DNA of 64,000 bases, taken from contig CALOCN010000014.1 of the NCBI GenBank assembly GCA_942491735.1, positions 2,728,001 through 2,792,000 of the forward strand. Direction: 5' to 3'. Positions 1-9,502 of this stretch are shown here, one piece after another. The stretch's first letter is position 1, and each line of letters begins with the position of its first letter. The notes beneath the pieces are model-generated. The model saw nothing but the letters and a program-made list of their open reading frames with translations, had not been told where the DNA came from and did no database searches. The DNA is from CALOCN01 sp942491735 (GTDB lineage: Bacteria > Eisenbacteria > RBG-16-71-46 > JABDJR01). A program made the translations under genes and the position numbers.

Positions 1-1184
1 CAGTCTCCCCCGATGGCGAGATAGACTTTTCCGGTTTCCCACTCCTCACTGATCTCCATGAGCAGGGCGCTGACGAGGCGGAGTAGGGATGCCTCGTTGG
101 GGAACAACGTCGCAACGCGTGTGCGCCGCTTCAGTTCCTTGTTCACCCGTTCCAGCCCGTTGGTTGTCCGCAGACGTTTCCGCGCCGTTTCTGTCAAGTG
201 CAACGCGGGGTCGAAGACCGTCAGGCCTTCCGGAACGTTCTCCTCCATCCAGGTCGCCAAGGCAGGTGCCGTCTCGCGGTACTTGGTCACGACCTGGCTC
301 AGCCGTTCCCTTGCCGAGACTTGGTCCGGGGCATTGAAGACCGACCGCAGGTCCGCAGCGACCCCACTCCGCATCGCCACCTTGGGAACATACCGCGTCG
401 CGTTCTGCTGCAGATGAAACTGGCAACGGTTCCACTTCACACCCGTCATCCGTGACTTCAACGCCGCCCGAAGTCCCTTGTGATCATCGGTCGTGATCAA
501 CTGCACTCCGTGCAGACCCCGGTCCTGAAGCTGCTCCAGGAACTGCCGCCAATGAACCTCTGCCTCACTCAGGGAGACGCTGACTCCCAGAATACACCGC
601 CGGCCATCTTCCGCCCGGATCCCTTTGGCAATCAGCACCGCCGCATCCACCACGCTTCCACCGTGACGCACTTTCTCGTACCGTGCATCCAGCATCAGAT
701 ACCGCATCTCGCCCAAGGGCCGTTCGCGCCATGATGCCAGCTCTTCATCCAACAGTTGGGCTGCCCGGCTGACCTCCGTGGAACTCACTTCGAACCCGCA
801 CAGCTGCTCCGTGATCGCCTTCACCTTCCGGGTTGAGACGCCCTGTAAATACATCTCCGCCACTGCCAGCTTCAATGCACGCTCGCTGCGCAGGCCTCGC
901 TCCAACGATTGAGGGTAAAACCCCTCTTCCGACTCGCGCACCTGCGGAATCTGGAGCTTTAGCTCACCCACACGGCTCCTTACCGTCTTCGGCTTGAACC
1001 CGTTGGCATACCCACGCCTCTCGGGCGTCCGCTCGTAAGCCTGGGCCCCCAGAAACCTGCTCCGCTCCACCTTCACCGCCTCATTGAAGAGGATCTCCAG
1101 CGCTTGGGCCATCCCTTCCAGTCCACTCTCGACCAAGGCTTCCAACGCTCCCTGAATCGGCGTACTATCTGCCTCGTGGGTCAT
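1..1184 (-). CDS. IS256-family (mutator-type) transposase, cut by the window edge
   Basis: The minus-strand frame opens with ATG at 1184 and stays open to base 1, giving 394 codons; IS256 transposases are about 400 residues, so only the last few are missing. It begins MTHEADSTPIQGALEALVES. The three acidic residues of the DDE catalytic site are visible: an Asp in YLMLDARYEKVR, an Asp in LITTDDHKGL, and a Glu near the end in LFPNEASLLRL. A GGAGAG ribosome site lies about 7 bases upstream of the ATG. The enzyme moves its element by cut-and-paste or copy-out transposition. It lies against an interrupted C25-peptidase-like gene that starts at about 1298 on the other strand. Confidence 0.9.
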   Translation of the reverse strand, partial: MTHEADSTPIQGALEALVESGLEGMAQALEILFNEAVKVERSRFLGAQAYERTPERRGYANGFKPKTVRSRVGELKLQIPQVRESEEGFYPQSLERGLRSERALKLAVAEMYLQGVSTRKVKAITEQLCGFEVSSTEVSRAAQLLDEELASWRERPLGEMRYLMLDARYEKVRHGGSVVDAAVLIAKGIRAEDGRRCILGVSVSLSEAEVHWRQFLEQLQDRGLHGVQLITTDDHKGLRAALKSRMTGVKWNRCQFHLQQNATRYVPKVAMRSGVAADLRSVFNAPDQVSARERLSQVVTKYRETAPALATWMEENVPEGLTVFDPALHLTETARKRLRTTNGLERVNKELKRRTRVATLFPNEASLLRLVSALLMEISEEWETGKVYLAIGGD

Positions 1185-1297
1185 GTCGCTTGCTCTCCTT
1201 GTTGTTGGTTAGACTCACCAACAGGGGACACGACATGGCCCGCAATTTCAACCGCCTCCTACAGGAGGCCCTCAGTCAAATGAATTTACAGAACAGA
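1..1297. mobile_element. IS256-type insertion sequence, right-hand part
   Basis: The element carries the transposase at 1-1184 and ends near 1297. Bases 1277-1297 (CAAATGAATTTACAGAACAGA) look like an IS256-type terminal repeat. After that point a plus-strand reading frame homologous to the C25 peptidase proteins at 40.9-51.0 kb resumes in the middle of its coding sequence. The left end lies outside the window, so the target duplication cannot be checked. The exact end base is inferred to within a few bases. Confidence 0.7.
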
Positions 1298-2500
1298 GGC
1301 TGCACTACCTGTATCGGTCCTGGATAGCACCTCCGCATACACATCGATCGTCCCTGGCGCAGCCGTCACCGCCACGGATGCACTTACCCTCCTGGTCAGC
1401 CGAAGTGTCCCGGATCGGACAGAGATCCCGGCTACCGTAACCGTCTTTGCTGCGCAGGACACCACGACGGAGGAGCTCGTTCTGTATGTACACGCCCCAG
1501 TGCTGCTGTACCGAGCCCAGTCCACCGCGGACTCCGTTGGCAATGGTGACGAGGATGGAGTGCTGGAAGATGGTGAAGACTTCGCCATCACCGTGGAGAT
1601 CCAGAACATCGGGCTTGGTTCAACGGAAGGGCTGATGCTACGGCTTCGCAGCAACGACGGAGGCGTCACAATCTCCGATTCGACCGCAAGCCCCGTTGAC
1701 ATCCCCCCCGATTCAAGCGTAACGACGAACGCAGACCCCTTTGTTGTTCGAGTAGATACGCTCACGACGGCATACGACCTACGTGTTGTGGCACTCGACA
1801 CCTATGGGGAGTTCGCGGAGTGGACGATCGACGTGGCGCCCCCTGACACGGTGACAGGGCTGCTTGCGCTGGGGCAGGCAAACCAGATAGCGCTGCGGTG
1901 GACCCCGCTTCAAGACGCAGACCTGTGGGGGTACAACGTTTACCGCAGCCTGGACGACGAGGGGCCTTTCACCCGAGTCACTGCGGTCATCAGCCCAGCA
2001 ACAGCCCTCTACTTGGATGACGGTCTGGTAAGCCTAACTCCCTACTTCTACTACGTTGCCGGCGTGGATTCAGCCGGGAATGAGGGAGTCCCTAGCCTCG
2101 TAGTATCAACAAGCACAGCCCCCCCCATGCAACCGGGGTTTCCCGTGAAAACCGCACAGCCCGCCGTCGCTGGCATGAGCTTCGCTGATCTGGATGGGGA
2201 CGGAACGCTTGAACTTCTCACGGGGGGGGAGGAGATCTACGTCCTTGAACCCGACGGCACCGAGTACATTGACGGAGACAATGACGTTCGAAACCAGGGC
2301 CCATTCTCCGATACGGGAGCGCCCGGCTACTGGAACACTCCGGCTGTGGGTGACCTTGATGGAGACGATGACCTCGAAGTCGCCGCCGCTAGTTGGTGGA
2401 CCGCGCAACTCTACGCATGGGATCACAACGGCAGCGTTCTGTCAGGCTTTCCGATTGATCTGAACCCGGACGACTTCTCGGCTCCCAACCCACTTGGTTC
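1298..2500 (+). pseudogene. C25 (gingipain-like) peptidase paralogue, middle fragment before the IS66 insertion
   Basis: An open frame without a proper start runs from the IS256 end to the IS66 insertion point. It matches the post-peptidase region of the intact proteins at 40921-46242 and 46353-50978: an Ig-like CARDB-type module (GNGDEDGVLEDGEDFAI), an Fn3-like module (LWGYNVYRSLDDEGPFTRV) and the first FG-GAP/VCBS blades (FADLDGDGTLELLTGG). The signal peptide, pro-region and peptidase domain are missing and presumably lie beyond the IS256 element. The GTG at 1500 is only an internal codon. Joining base 2500 to 4781 restores the frame exactly, so both pieces were one gene. Confidence 0.85.
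2493..2500. repeat. Left copy of the IS66 target-site duplication
   Basis: CTTGGTTC, identical to 4773-4780 on the far side of the element. Removing the element and one copy restores the interrupted reading frame as ...NPLGSVSMGDID.... Confidence 0.93.
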
Positions 2501-2521
2501 GTAAGCGGTCAGCGAGCGGCG

Positions 2522-4061
2522 TTATTGACCGCGTTCGGCGAGGGAGCGTAGAGGGTCCTGGCCGAAGTGGTCTTTCCACAGTCTCGGCGTGAGCTGGCGG
2601 ACCAGACTCTGGGGATGGGAGTCCACACGCTGCAGAACGTCCACCAGATAGACGTAGGGATCGATGTCCTGGAGTCGGCAGGTCGATACGAGGCTTTGCA
2701 GGGTCCCAACGTACTGTGCACCCACTTCGGTCCAGCAGAACATCCAGTTCTTGCGCCCGATGGCCACCGGCCGGATCTCTCGTTCCACGGCGTTGGTGTC
2801 CACCGGTACTCCAGGATGTTCGAGGAACACCCGTAGACCGGCCTCCCGTTCCAGGGCGTAGTTCGCCGCCTGGGTGAACGGGCTCTGCGGTAGCAGGATC
2901 CGATCCTCGAACGCCTGCTTCAGATCCTCGAAGATCCGATCCACCACCCGCTTCGCGTGTTCCCCGCGGTAGGCGTGCCGCTTCACGTCTTCCTGATTCC
3001 GGATCTTCGCCTCGTGCTCGTAGAGCGTGCTGATCCCATCCAGCACCCGGCCACAGAGTTCCGGCTCGCTGGCCTCCGCCTCCACGAACTTCCGGCGCAC
3101 GTGGGCCCAGCACTGGGCATGGACCAGCTCGTTCACTTGCTCCGCGTAGCGGTCATAGGCTGCGTACCCGTCGGTCACCAGCGTGTTCGAGTATCCCTTC
3201 AGGGTGTCCACCACCACCTGGTGACTCCGCGTTGACGAAAACGGGAACCCGACCTCGTCCCGGTCTCCGTACACCGGCCAGAAGTACGCCGTCTTCATCT
3301 TCCGCTTCTTCTTGGACGGACCGGCCCGGATCGGGGTCTCGTCCATGAGCAACACCTCGCTCTGAAGAATCGAGGCCATCTGGGCTTCGTGGATCGGCGC
3401 CAGCAGCTCGGCCGTACGATGGAACCAGTTCGTCAGCGTTGCCCGGCTCAAGTGGACTCCCGCCGCCGCCATCCGTGCATGCTGACGGTACAGGGGAAGG
3501 TGGTAGCGCACCTTGTCCACCACCAGGTTCACCAGCAGGCTCACATCAGCCAGGCTGCGCTCCAGCACCGACGGCGGTGCGGGGGGACAGCTCAACGTCC
3601 CGTCCTGGAGCTTCACCACGGTCCGGACGTAGCGGTGCACCTCAAAGGTCGATGGCTTCTGCACCAGCCGTTCCGTCACCACCTCCCGGATCGTCTCATA
3701 CGAACCGGCGGGAACGTCGTGAAGCTCGGGGTTGGGAATCTCGATCACCTTCACCGGCACCGAGGGGTCGAAGCGAATGCCACTCTCTCCGGTCTTCACC
3801 GGGGCGAGACCGCCGGCGTTGGTGGGAGCTCACAGGGAGCGTTGCGGCAGTCACCGAACCATCGGGATCCGTCTCACCGAGCGTGAGTTGCTCCCCGGGA
3901 AGAGGCACCCGGCGGTCCGACTTCGATCCGAACACCTGTCGCTTCAGCCACGCCACTTGGCGGCAAAGCTCTTCATGTTGGGCGCTGAGTTCATCATGGG
4001 ACTCGAGCAACGCGACCACTTCATCCTGACTCATCGTTGCGGCGCGCTCAGCTCGTGTCAT
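2522..4061 (-). pseudogene. tnpC: IS66 transposase TnpC, frameshifted
   Basis: The N-terminal part begins with ATG at 4061 (MTRAERAATMSQDEVVALLE), has the usual coiled coil followed by LKRQVFGSKSDRRV, and runs to about 3813. The remainder continues one frame over, from an in-frame GTG at 3799 (MKTGESGIRF...) to the stop at 2522. The second part holds the DDE transposase core, including LMDETPI, LVTDGYAAYD and the CWAHVRRKF zinc-like motif, and the C-terminal NAVEREIRPVAIGRKNW. An extra base near 3812 explains the shift (QRR | GGLAPVKTGE). Together the parts make about 515 residues, the normal TnpC length. Programmed frameshifting is not known at this point in IS66, so decay or a read error is more likely. 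Confidence 0.88.
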
Positions 4062-4070
4062 GCCTCTTTC

Positions 4071-4397
4071 TTAATCCATCCTCCGTCTTCTTTCAAGAAC
4101 GATTCCGTCCAAAAGCAATCGAAACATCGCTTCGCTCACTTCGTGCTTCCCGCTACCACCGGGAAACCGAAATCGACCCTGCTCCAGTCGCTTTGCGAAT
4201 AGGCAGTACCCTGTCCGATCCCAGTAGATCGACTTCAGGTAGTTCCCACGACGGTTCACGAACGCGTACAGAGTTCCCGTGAGGGAATCCTCACCCAGCG
4301 TGCCCTGGACGATGGCCAGCAGACCGTTGAACGACTTGCGCATGTCCACAGGGGACCCGTACAGCAGAATCCGACGCGGTTCGTTCCCGGCGATCAT
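4071..4397 (-). CDS. tnpB: IS66 accessory protein TnpB (Orf2)
   Basis: This 108-residue protein has the family signature: RRILLYGSPVDMRKSFNGL near the start, then LYAFVNRRGNYLKSIYWDRTG and CLFAKRLEQGRFRFP. It is the small conserved IS66 protein required for transposition, whose biochemical role is unclear. A longer open frame extends upstream to 4574, but the start is placed at ATG 4397, two bases after the tnpA stop, because family members begin about there and the upstream sequence reads as tnpA in another frame. tnpC follows 9 bases downstream. Confidence 0.88.
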   Translation of the reverse strand: MIAGNEPRRILLYGSPVDMRKSFNGLLAIVQGTLGEDSLTGTLYAFVNRRGNYLKSIYWDRTGYCLFAKRLEQGRFRFPGGSGKHEVSEAMFRLLLDGIVLERRRRMD

Positions 4398-4399
4398 GC

Positions 4400-4664
4400 C
4401 TAACCACGCAGCCGGAGCTTCGTCCCGCTCGGCAACTCGAGTTCGATCGACCAGGGCGACTCCGGGCTGGCAACGGGAACCACCTCCACGAACGGACCGG
4501 TCGCGGTGCTCGTGGAGCGAACGCGGCTCCGCCAAAGGCGAAACGTGTTGTCGTTGAGTCCCTCCCGGCGACAAAACCCCGCGGGCTCAGACCGCCCGCT
4601 CGTACCGCTCCACCAATCGGTGCCACTCTTCCCGGGTCCGCCGAACGCGCGTCTTCGCAGTCAT
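4400..4664 (-). pseudogene. tnpA: IS66 TnpA (Orf1), frameshifted
   Basis: ATG at 4664 opens MTAKTRVRRTREEWHRLVER and would hit a stop at 4589-4587. The next frame carries the expected continuation SGRSEPAGFCRREGLN and DNTFRLWRSRV, the helix-turn-helix-like part of IS66 Orf1, and ends with TAG at 4400. A single extra base near 4605 accounts for the shift. The gene overlaps nothing and stops two bases before tnpB. With tnpC also shifted, the element has two independent lesions. Confidence 0.75.
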
Positions 4665-4772
4665 CCCTCCGCTCCTTCCCTCGTAGATACAAGAATGCGA
4701 CCCCAACGGGGTCGCTACCGTTCTACCAAGACTGGATCCCGGAGGGAACTACGTCGTCCGCTGTCCGTTTAC

Positions 4773-4780
4773 CTTGGTTC
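4773..4780. repeat. Right copy of the IS66 target-site duplication
   Basis: CTTGGTTC, identical to 2493-2500. The two copies flank the IS66 element and show a clean, relatively recent insertion. Confidence 0.93.
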
Positions 4781-6611
4781 CGTGAGCATGGGTGATATTG
4801 ACGCTGATGGCGATCTGGAGCTCTTTGTGATGTGCGGGAACTACCTCTTTGGTGTCCACCACGACGGAACAGAGATCATTGACGGGGACAGCACATCCGC
4901 CACGGAGGGTGTATTTGAGGTCTTTGGTGAATACTACAACTATGCAACCCCGTCGTTCGGTGATGTTAACAACGATGGATACAAGGAGATCATTGCACCC
5001 AGCCGCGATGGATCACTGTATGTCCTTGATCGTTTCGGTCAGAATATCGACGGTTTCCCGATCGATCTCGGGGGCAACATGAGCGGATCTCCCGCAATCG
5101 GCGACGTTGACGGCGACGGCCAGTTGGAAATGGTGTTCCCCGTGTCCGAGACCGAGGCTTCCAAACCTGGATTGGCACCCGTTGGATCATCTATCTTCGA
5201 GCCCAAGATCGCGTTTCATTTGACGGCTCCAACCTCCAAAAACGCGTGTGCGAACGGGGAGATTACGTCGTGCTCCCAGGCAGTGGTCTCTGGTACGACA
5301 AGCGCTGCGTACCACGCTTACGTCGTGGGGACGCGGTTCAATCCTTCATTTGGTCTAGCCGGAATGTCGTTCGGAATCGCCTACAACAACTCGGCTGGCG
5401 CTGGCGTGGATGCCTTCTCCTGGACTAGTTGTAGTTCCATCGACTTCCCCACTGCAACGTGGCCAGCCAGTGGTTCAGGGAACACGGTGACATGGGACGC
5501 AGGCAGCTCTCACGCCCAGACTGGCTGCCAAACAGACTCCGTAGCCGTAGCTGGATTCCTTTACATCTACGCCTATGGCAGCGACCTTCTCTCCCTCACC
5601 ACCAACCCCAATGCTCCGCTGCCTTCAATCGCCGACTGCTCTGGGGCTGTGTCTGACTTGGCTTCGTCGAGCCTCGGAAGCGCTGGCTTTGGAACGTTCA
5701 CTGGAACCAATCCATGCAACGTATCGTCGACCACCGACGGCGCCCTGCACGCCCTTCGCGCAGACCTCACCGAGCCACCAGGATGGCCAATTCCAATGAC
5801 CTTTGACGCGGATGTTGATGGATCACCGGCGATCGGGGATGTCGACGGGAACGATACATTAGACGTGGTAGTCGGAACCTCGGATGGGCTGCTTGAGGCC
5901 AGAACGGGAACTCATGGCTCCAGTGTTCCAGGCTTTCCCGTGGCCATCGTAGGTGGCACCGGGGCACCAGCCGAACTGCGATCCAGCCCCGTTCTCGTTG
6001 ACGCCGACAACAGTGGAGACCCGGAAGTCTACGTGGGAGACCAGTCCGGACAGATACTAGGTGTCGATGAGTCTGGCGACATATTGGCTGGATTTCCATT
6101 GCAAACCGGCAACCACGTTGAGGGTTCAGTTGCAGTGTGGGATTTCGATGACGACGGTCTCACGGAACTAGGAGCTCTCTCACTCGATCAGTCACTGCGG
6201 GTTTGGCGTCTTGAAACTCTTCTGGCTGAGAGCAATAGTCCTTGGCCGAGATTCAAAGGCAATTGGATGAACAGTGGGTTGTCCGGGACGAAGCCGCTCC
6301 CAGAGCCCGTTTCCGCTGAAGAAGTCCTTCAGCCCGCCCGAAGACTCCACCTTCGACCGCTTAGCAACCCAAGTAGAGGTTGGCCTCGACTCGTTCTTTC
6401 TATTTCCAGAACTCAGAGCATCGATGTCACGGTGGTGGACGTGGCCGGACGCCTAGTTTGCAACTGGCAGGAGCAGGGTGGAGCAGGAGATCATGAGATA
6501 GAGCTCTCACCTAGGGGGGGCGGGCGGCAGATGTCACCCGGAGTCTACTTTGTGACAGCCCGCACTCAGTTCGATGGCTCGACGACTACAAAGGTCGTCA
6601 TCATGCGATAG
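4781..6611 (+). pseudogene. C25 (gingipain-like) peptidase paralogue, C-terminal fragment after the IS66 insertion
   Basis: The frame resumes directly after the target duplication with MGDIDADGDLELFVMCGNYL and carries further VCBS/FG-GAP blades (FGDVNNDGYKEIIAPS, IGDVDGDGQLEMVF, IGDVDGNDTLDVVVGT, LVDADNSGDPEVYVGD). It ends with a FlgD-like Ig domain (IDVTVVDVAGRLVCNW ... GVYFVTART ... TKVVIMR). The order matches the intact paralogue at 46353-50978. Between two blades sits an extra module of about 190 residues (about 5161-5735) that the intact paralogues lack. With 1298-2500 it makes about 1010 codons of one interrupted gene. The fragment has no signal peptide, so it is unlikely to make an exported product. 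Confidence 0.85.
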
Positions 6612-6810
6612 GGCTGGGATTTGAAGGCTACACTAACCAGATGCGCGGCCTCGAGAACAGTGGGCAGGCCATTACCGAAAGAGTTCCGAAGTCCACTCTA
6701 CTGGAGTGAACTCCTGGAGAGTAGGCAGTCGGCAGTGGCAGTGGTATTTGTAGTGCGAATGAGACACCAGAACAGAACAGAGGTTACGTATAGTGACGAA
6801 AGGAAAGCAG

Positions 6811-7533
6811 ATGAGCCTTCACCTCGGCGCACTTTGTCTACTTCTCCCATTATTGATGGCCCCCGCACAGAGCATAGACAACGACATGTCTCATGCCAAT
6901 GAGTCACTACTGGGACTTGACAGAGATGTCATGTCGGCTGTCGATGGAGTTGACGAAGACCATGTAACCGGTCTTGTTGTAGCTATTGTTAGAGTATTCG
7001 AGGTCTCTCGATCCTTCGTCACTCTCAGGTCGGGATCCTCTATCATGAGGCCAATTACGGAGTGCAGCGCGCAGGTCGTGGAGTGGGTGTCTGGCGAACG
7101 TGAAGAGAAGACGCTGAAGTTCTGGACGTATTGCACGGTGTATAAGGAGAGTGAGGTTTATGGAGACGAGCCAAACGAGAAGGATGCATGGGTAGTTTCC
7201 ATGCAGCCGGAGGATCGGGACCCGCTCTGGGTCCGCAGTGGAGATGAACTCATTCTAATGGCACTGCGAACTTCGTCGAAAGGGCCGTATCGAGGAAAGT
7301 ACACGCCGCATTTCTATCGGTTTATCCATAGGACACCAGATGGAAATGCAACTGCAACAAGCATTAGCAGCATCACACTCCCGGGGGAAGACTCGGAGTG
7401 GAGTCGGATGCCGAATGATGCGGAGTTGGATGGGCTGGTTTCAGCCATTATCAGGGACTGGAGTCCCATTGCTGTTTCGCTAAGCCAAACCAAAGAGGCA
7501 CTTCTACGAGAACTCCAGAGGGCCGAGAAATGA
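6811..7533 (+). CDS. Small secreted protein of unknown function
   Basis: The 240-residue product starts with a clear signal peptide, MSLHLGALCLLLPLLMAPAQ, cleaved after about residue 21. I chose ATG 6811 over the upstream GTG at 6793 because AAAGGAAAG lies 6-8 bases before it and the signal peptide then has a normal length. The mature part has no family I recognise; it contains two cysteines (in ITECSAQVVEW and FWTYCTVYK) and a stretch VWVRSGDELILMAL-like typical of a small beta domain. The stop overlaps the ATG of the next gene (ATGA), so the two are translationally coupled. The base composition is visibly more AT-rich than the rest of the window, which hints at acquisition from elsewhere. 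Confidence 0.7.
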   Translation: MSLHLGALCLLLPLLMAPAQSIDNDMSHANESLLGLDRDVMSAVDGVDEDHVTGLVVAIVRVFEVSRSFVTLRSGSSIMRPITECSAQVVEWVSGEREEKTLKFWTYCTVYKESEVYGDEPNEKDAWVVSMQPEDRDPLWVRSGDELILMALRTSSKGPYRGKYTPHFYRFIHRTPDGNATATSISSITLPGEDSEWSRMPNDAELDGLVSAIIRDWSPIAVSLSQTKEALLRELQRAEK

Positions 7534-8222
7534 CGAAGCAAGTCTACGTGACTCTCATTTGCCTGGCTTTCTTGGCTTGCCCGATGAAAGCACTCGCACA
7601 GTGCAATCGCCAAGGGGATCAGTGCCCACCAACGGGAAGTGGTTTCCTAATTCACCCGACAATATGTAAATGGGTTTTTCATTTTGTGAATCTTGAAAAC
7701 GCGGAAGGTGATGGTAGTAGCGATGATATTGGCAAAAGAACTGAAGAGGCGTTTTCAGTGTGGGGTGACTTCATCACAAATTGTGTCGTAGGGAATAGGG
7801 GTAAAACGCTGGTGTTCGACAATGATACCGCCGAACCCGCTCGGGTAGAAGTGCATTTCTTGTCAGATGAAGAGTGGACCGAAGCTGGGCACAAAAGTAA
7901 GGCATTTGGCGTTCACATGCCGGTTGGCAATGAGGAGTTCGAGGGTGAATTCTATAGAACGCTATCCATTATTGATGTTAGAAGTAAAGCCGGTGACGTT
8001 GATATTAGTGTCCCGCCCGACGGAACCTGTCCCTGCCGAAAAGTCCATCCGACGCTCCACCCCCGTCTCGCGAACTCAGGATACCGCCCAGACCGGCTTG
8101 ATCGGAAAGAAAAACCGACCGCCACCTTAGCTCCACGCGCGCCCTCCGCCCCTTCGCGGACAGACTTCACCCCTCGCTCCAGATCCCTTCCGATCACATC
8201 TCAAGCCGCGTTGCGCGTATAG
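7530..8222 (+). pseudogene. Secreted protein, 3' end truncated by an IS (possibly metalloprotease-like)
   Basis: The frame starts in the ATGA overlap with the previous gene and encodes a signal peptide (MTKQVYVTLICLAFLACPMK). The sequence up to about residue 165 (SKAGDVDISVPPDGTC) is AT-richer and reads as a real protein; from about 8028 on, the composition jumps to very GC-rich and the residues (KVHPTLHPRLANSGYRP...) look like the non-coding edge of the adjacent insertion element. The motif RTEEAFSVWGDFITNC is reminiscent of matrixin-type secreted metalloproteases, but the zinc-binding HExxH would lie in the missing part, so this is only a guess. Confidence 0.55.
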
Positions 8223-9240
8223 CGGTGGTGCAACCCGAACACTTCCTCGATCTCGGCCACGCTCCCCGCCTCGGGCAACTCCCGCTCCCGTCGTTCCGGC
8301 GCATCGCCCCCCAAGCCCTGGTGCGGTCTCCAGCGATTGTAGTAGTGAATGTAACTCTGGAGCACCCACCGCAGGTGCCGCTCTCCAAGGATCACCACGT
8401 GATCCAGGCACTCCCGCCGAACCGAACCGATCAGACGCTCCACGTAGGCGTTCTGCCATGGGCTGCGCGGGGCGCTGATCACCTGGCGCATCCCCAGTGC
8501 CTCGACCCGCTTCACGAACTCCCTGCCGAAGATGCGGTCCCGATCCCGCTGGAGATAGCGCGGGGGCGGCTCCCAGGGAAACGCTTCTGTCATCTGCTGC
8601 GCGGTCCATGCAGCGGTGGGATGCGCCGTCACGCCAACGTGCAGAATGCGCCGGCGCGACAGCGACAGGACCAGGAAGACGAACAGCACCCGATTCCGGA
8701 CTGTGGGTACGGTCAGGAAGTCCACCGCCACCGTCTCGGCCAGGTGGGCCTTGAGAAACGCTTTCCAGGTTGGGGATGATGGCCGCCGACGCGGCCCTCG
8801 GTACCGGGCGACGGTCGAGACCGCCAGATCGATCCCAAGCATCCTGAGTTCGTCCCGGATGCGGGGAGCGCCCCAGAGGGGGTTCGCCTCGGTCATGCGG
8901 CGAATCAATGCTTGCACATCCTCCGGTACGGCCGGCCGCCCGGTGGTCCGGCTCCGGCTCAAACGTCCCCAGTGATCCCGAAACCGTCGGCGTTGCCATC
9001 GAACCACGGTGTCGGGCCGCACCATGACCAGCGCATCCCTCCAGCCCTTGCAGTGTCGCGACACCAAAGCCCAGAAGGCCCGGTCCTGGGGCTGTAGCCG
9101 CGGACGCTTGACGGACCGCTGGTAGATCGCCAACTGGTGGCGCAGCAGGAGCACTTCCATCTGGAGGGCTTTCCGCGATCGAAAGCTATCCACCAGGGAA
9201 ACGAGTAGAATTACCATGCTTCGCATCCGCAGATCCTACC
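8030..9240 (-). mobile_element. Single-ORF integrase-core insertion sequence, approximate limits
   Basis: The limits are inferred from the sudden change in composition and loss of coding sense at about 8030 on one side, and from the end of the transposase leader on the other. No inverted repeat or target duplication was found by eye. Confidence 0.45.
8201..9226 (-). CDS. Integrase-core (rve) DDE transposase, IS3/IS481-like
   Basis: The 341-residue protein begins MRSMVILLVSLVDSFRSRKA. The first third carries a helix-turn-helix region (ALVMVRPDTVVRWQRRRFRD, the integrase-type HTH linker, then GRPAVPEDVQALIRRM). The rve catalytic core follows: Asp in AVDFLTVPT, Asp in LQRDRDRIFG, and Glu in QNAYVERLIGSVRRECLDHV. 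All three catalytic acids are present, so it may be active. The family also occurs as single-ORF elements in many soil and sediment phyla. It truncates the secreted protein gene that begins at 7530. I could not identify matching terminal repeats, so the exact ends of the element (roughly 8030 to 9240 or beyond) are open. Confidence 0.87.
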   Translation of the reverse strand: MRSMVILLVSLVDSFRSRKALQMEVLLLRHQLAIYQRSVKRPRLQPQDRAFWALVSRHCKGWRDALVMVRPDTVVRWQRRRFRDHWGRLSRSRTTGRPAVPEDVQALIRRMTEANPLWGAPRIRDELRMLGIDLAVSTVARYRGPRRRPSSPTWKAFLKAHLAETVAVDFLTVPTVRNRVLFVFLVLSLSRRRILHVGVTAHPTAAWTAQQMTEAFPWEPPPRYLQRDRDRIFGREFVKRVEALGMRQVISAPRSPWQNAYVERLIGSVRRECLDHVVILGERHLRWVLQSYIHYYNRWRPHQGLGGDAPERRERELPEAGSVAEIEEVFGLHHRYTRNAA

Positions 9241-9318
9241 CGAGGCGCTCAAGCAGATAGGGCGCCCTGAGATCCTTGGAGGCGGCTACCGGGACCCGGT
9301 CCCTCCCCACACCCGCGA

Positions 9319-9346
9319 TTGAATTCGATTGCACGCATGATAGAAT
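9319..9346 (+). promoter_or_regulatory. Predicted sigma70-type promoter for the beta-helix gene
   Basis: TTGAAT at 9319-9324 and TAGAAT at 9341-9346 are spaced by 16 bases. The start of transcription would be near 9353, giving a leader of about 150 bases before the ATG at 9503. The surrounding 9227-9502 holds no gene. Confidence 0.4.
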
Positions 9347-9502
9347 TCCACTGGGGTTTGCGCGCGCCGGGTTCGCGGCCGATTCGGATCCAGTACCCGT
9401 GCCCCGCCTTGCCTCGCAATAGATGGGACGTTTGGCCGAGCCTATGCCGCCCAACACATTAGTTCCCAACACATCAGTGCCCAATCATCAAAGGAGTATC
9501 CC

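Larger units (their letters stand above)
2501..4772 (-). mobile_element. IS66-family insertion sequence (2272 bp) with 8-bp target duplication
   Basis: The ends are imperfect inverted repeats: GTAAGCGGTCAGCG at 2501 faces GTAAACGGACAGCG read inward from 4772, with 17 of 22 positions matching. The 8-bp sequence CTTGGTTC occurs directly outside both ends (2493-2500 and 4773-4780), the size of target duplication expected for IS66. Inside, in the usual order on the minus strand, are tnpA (4400-4664), tnpB (4071-4397) and tnpC (2522-4061). tnpA and tnpC each show a one-base frameshift, so the copy is probably inactive unless these are sequencing errors. It sits inside the beta-propeller of a C25-peptidase paralogue. 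Confidence 0.95.

Noticed and set aside
2522..4061. Programmed frameshifting in the IS66 tnpC gene
   Set aside because: No slippery heptamer or downstream pseudoknot is evident, and tnpA has an unrelated frameshift too; decay or read error fits better.
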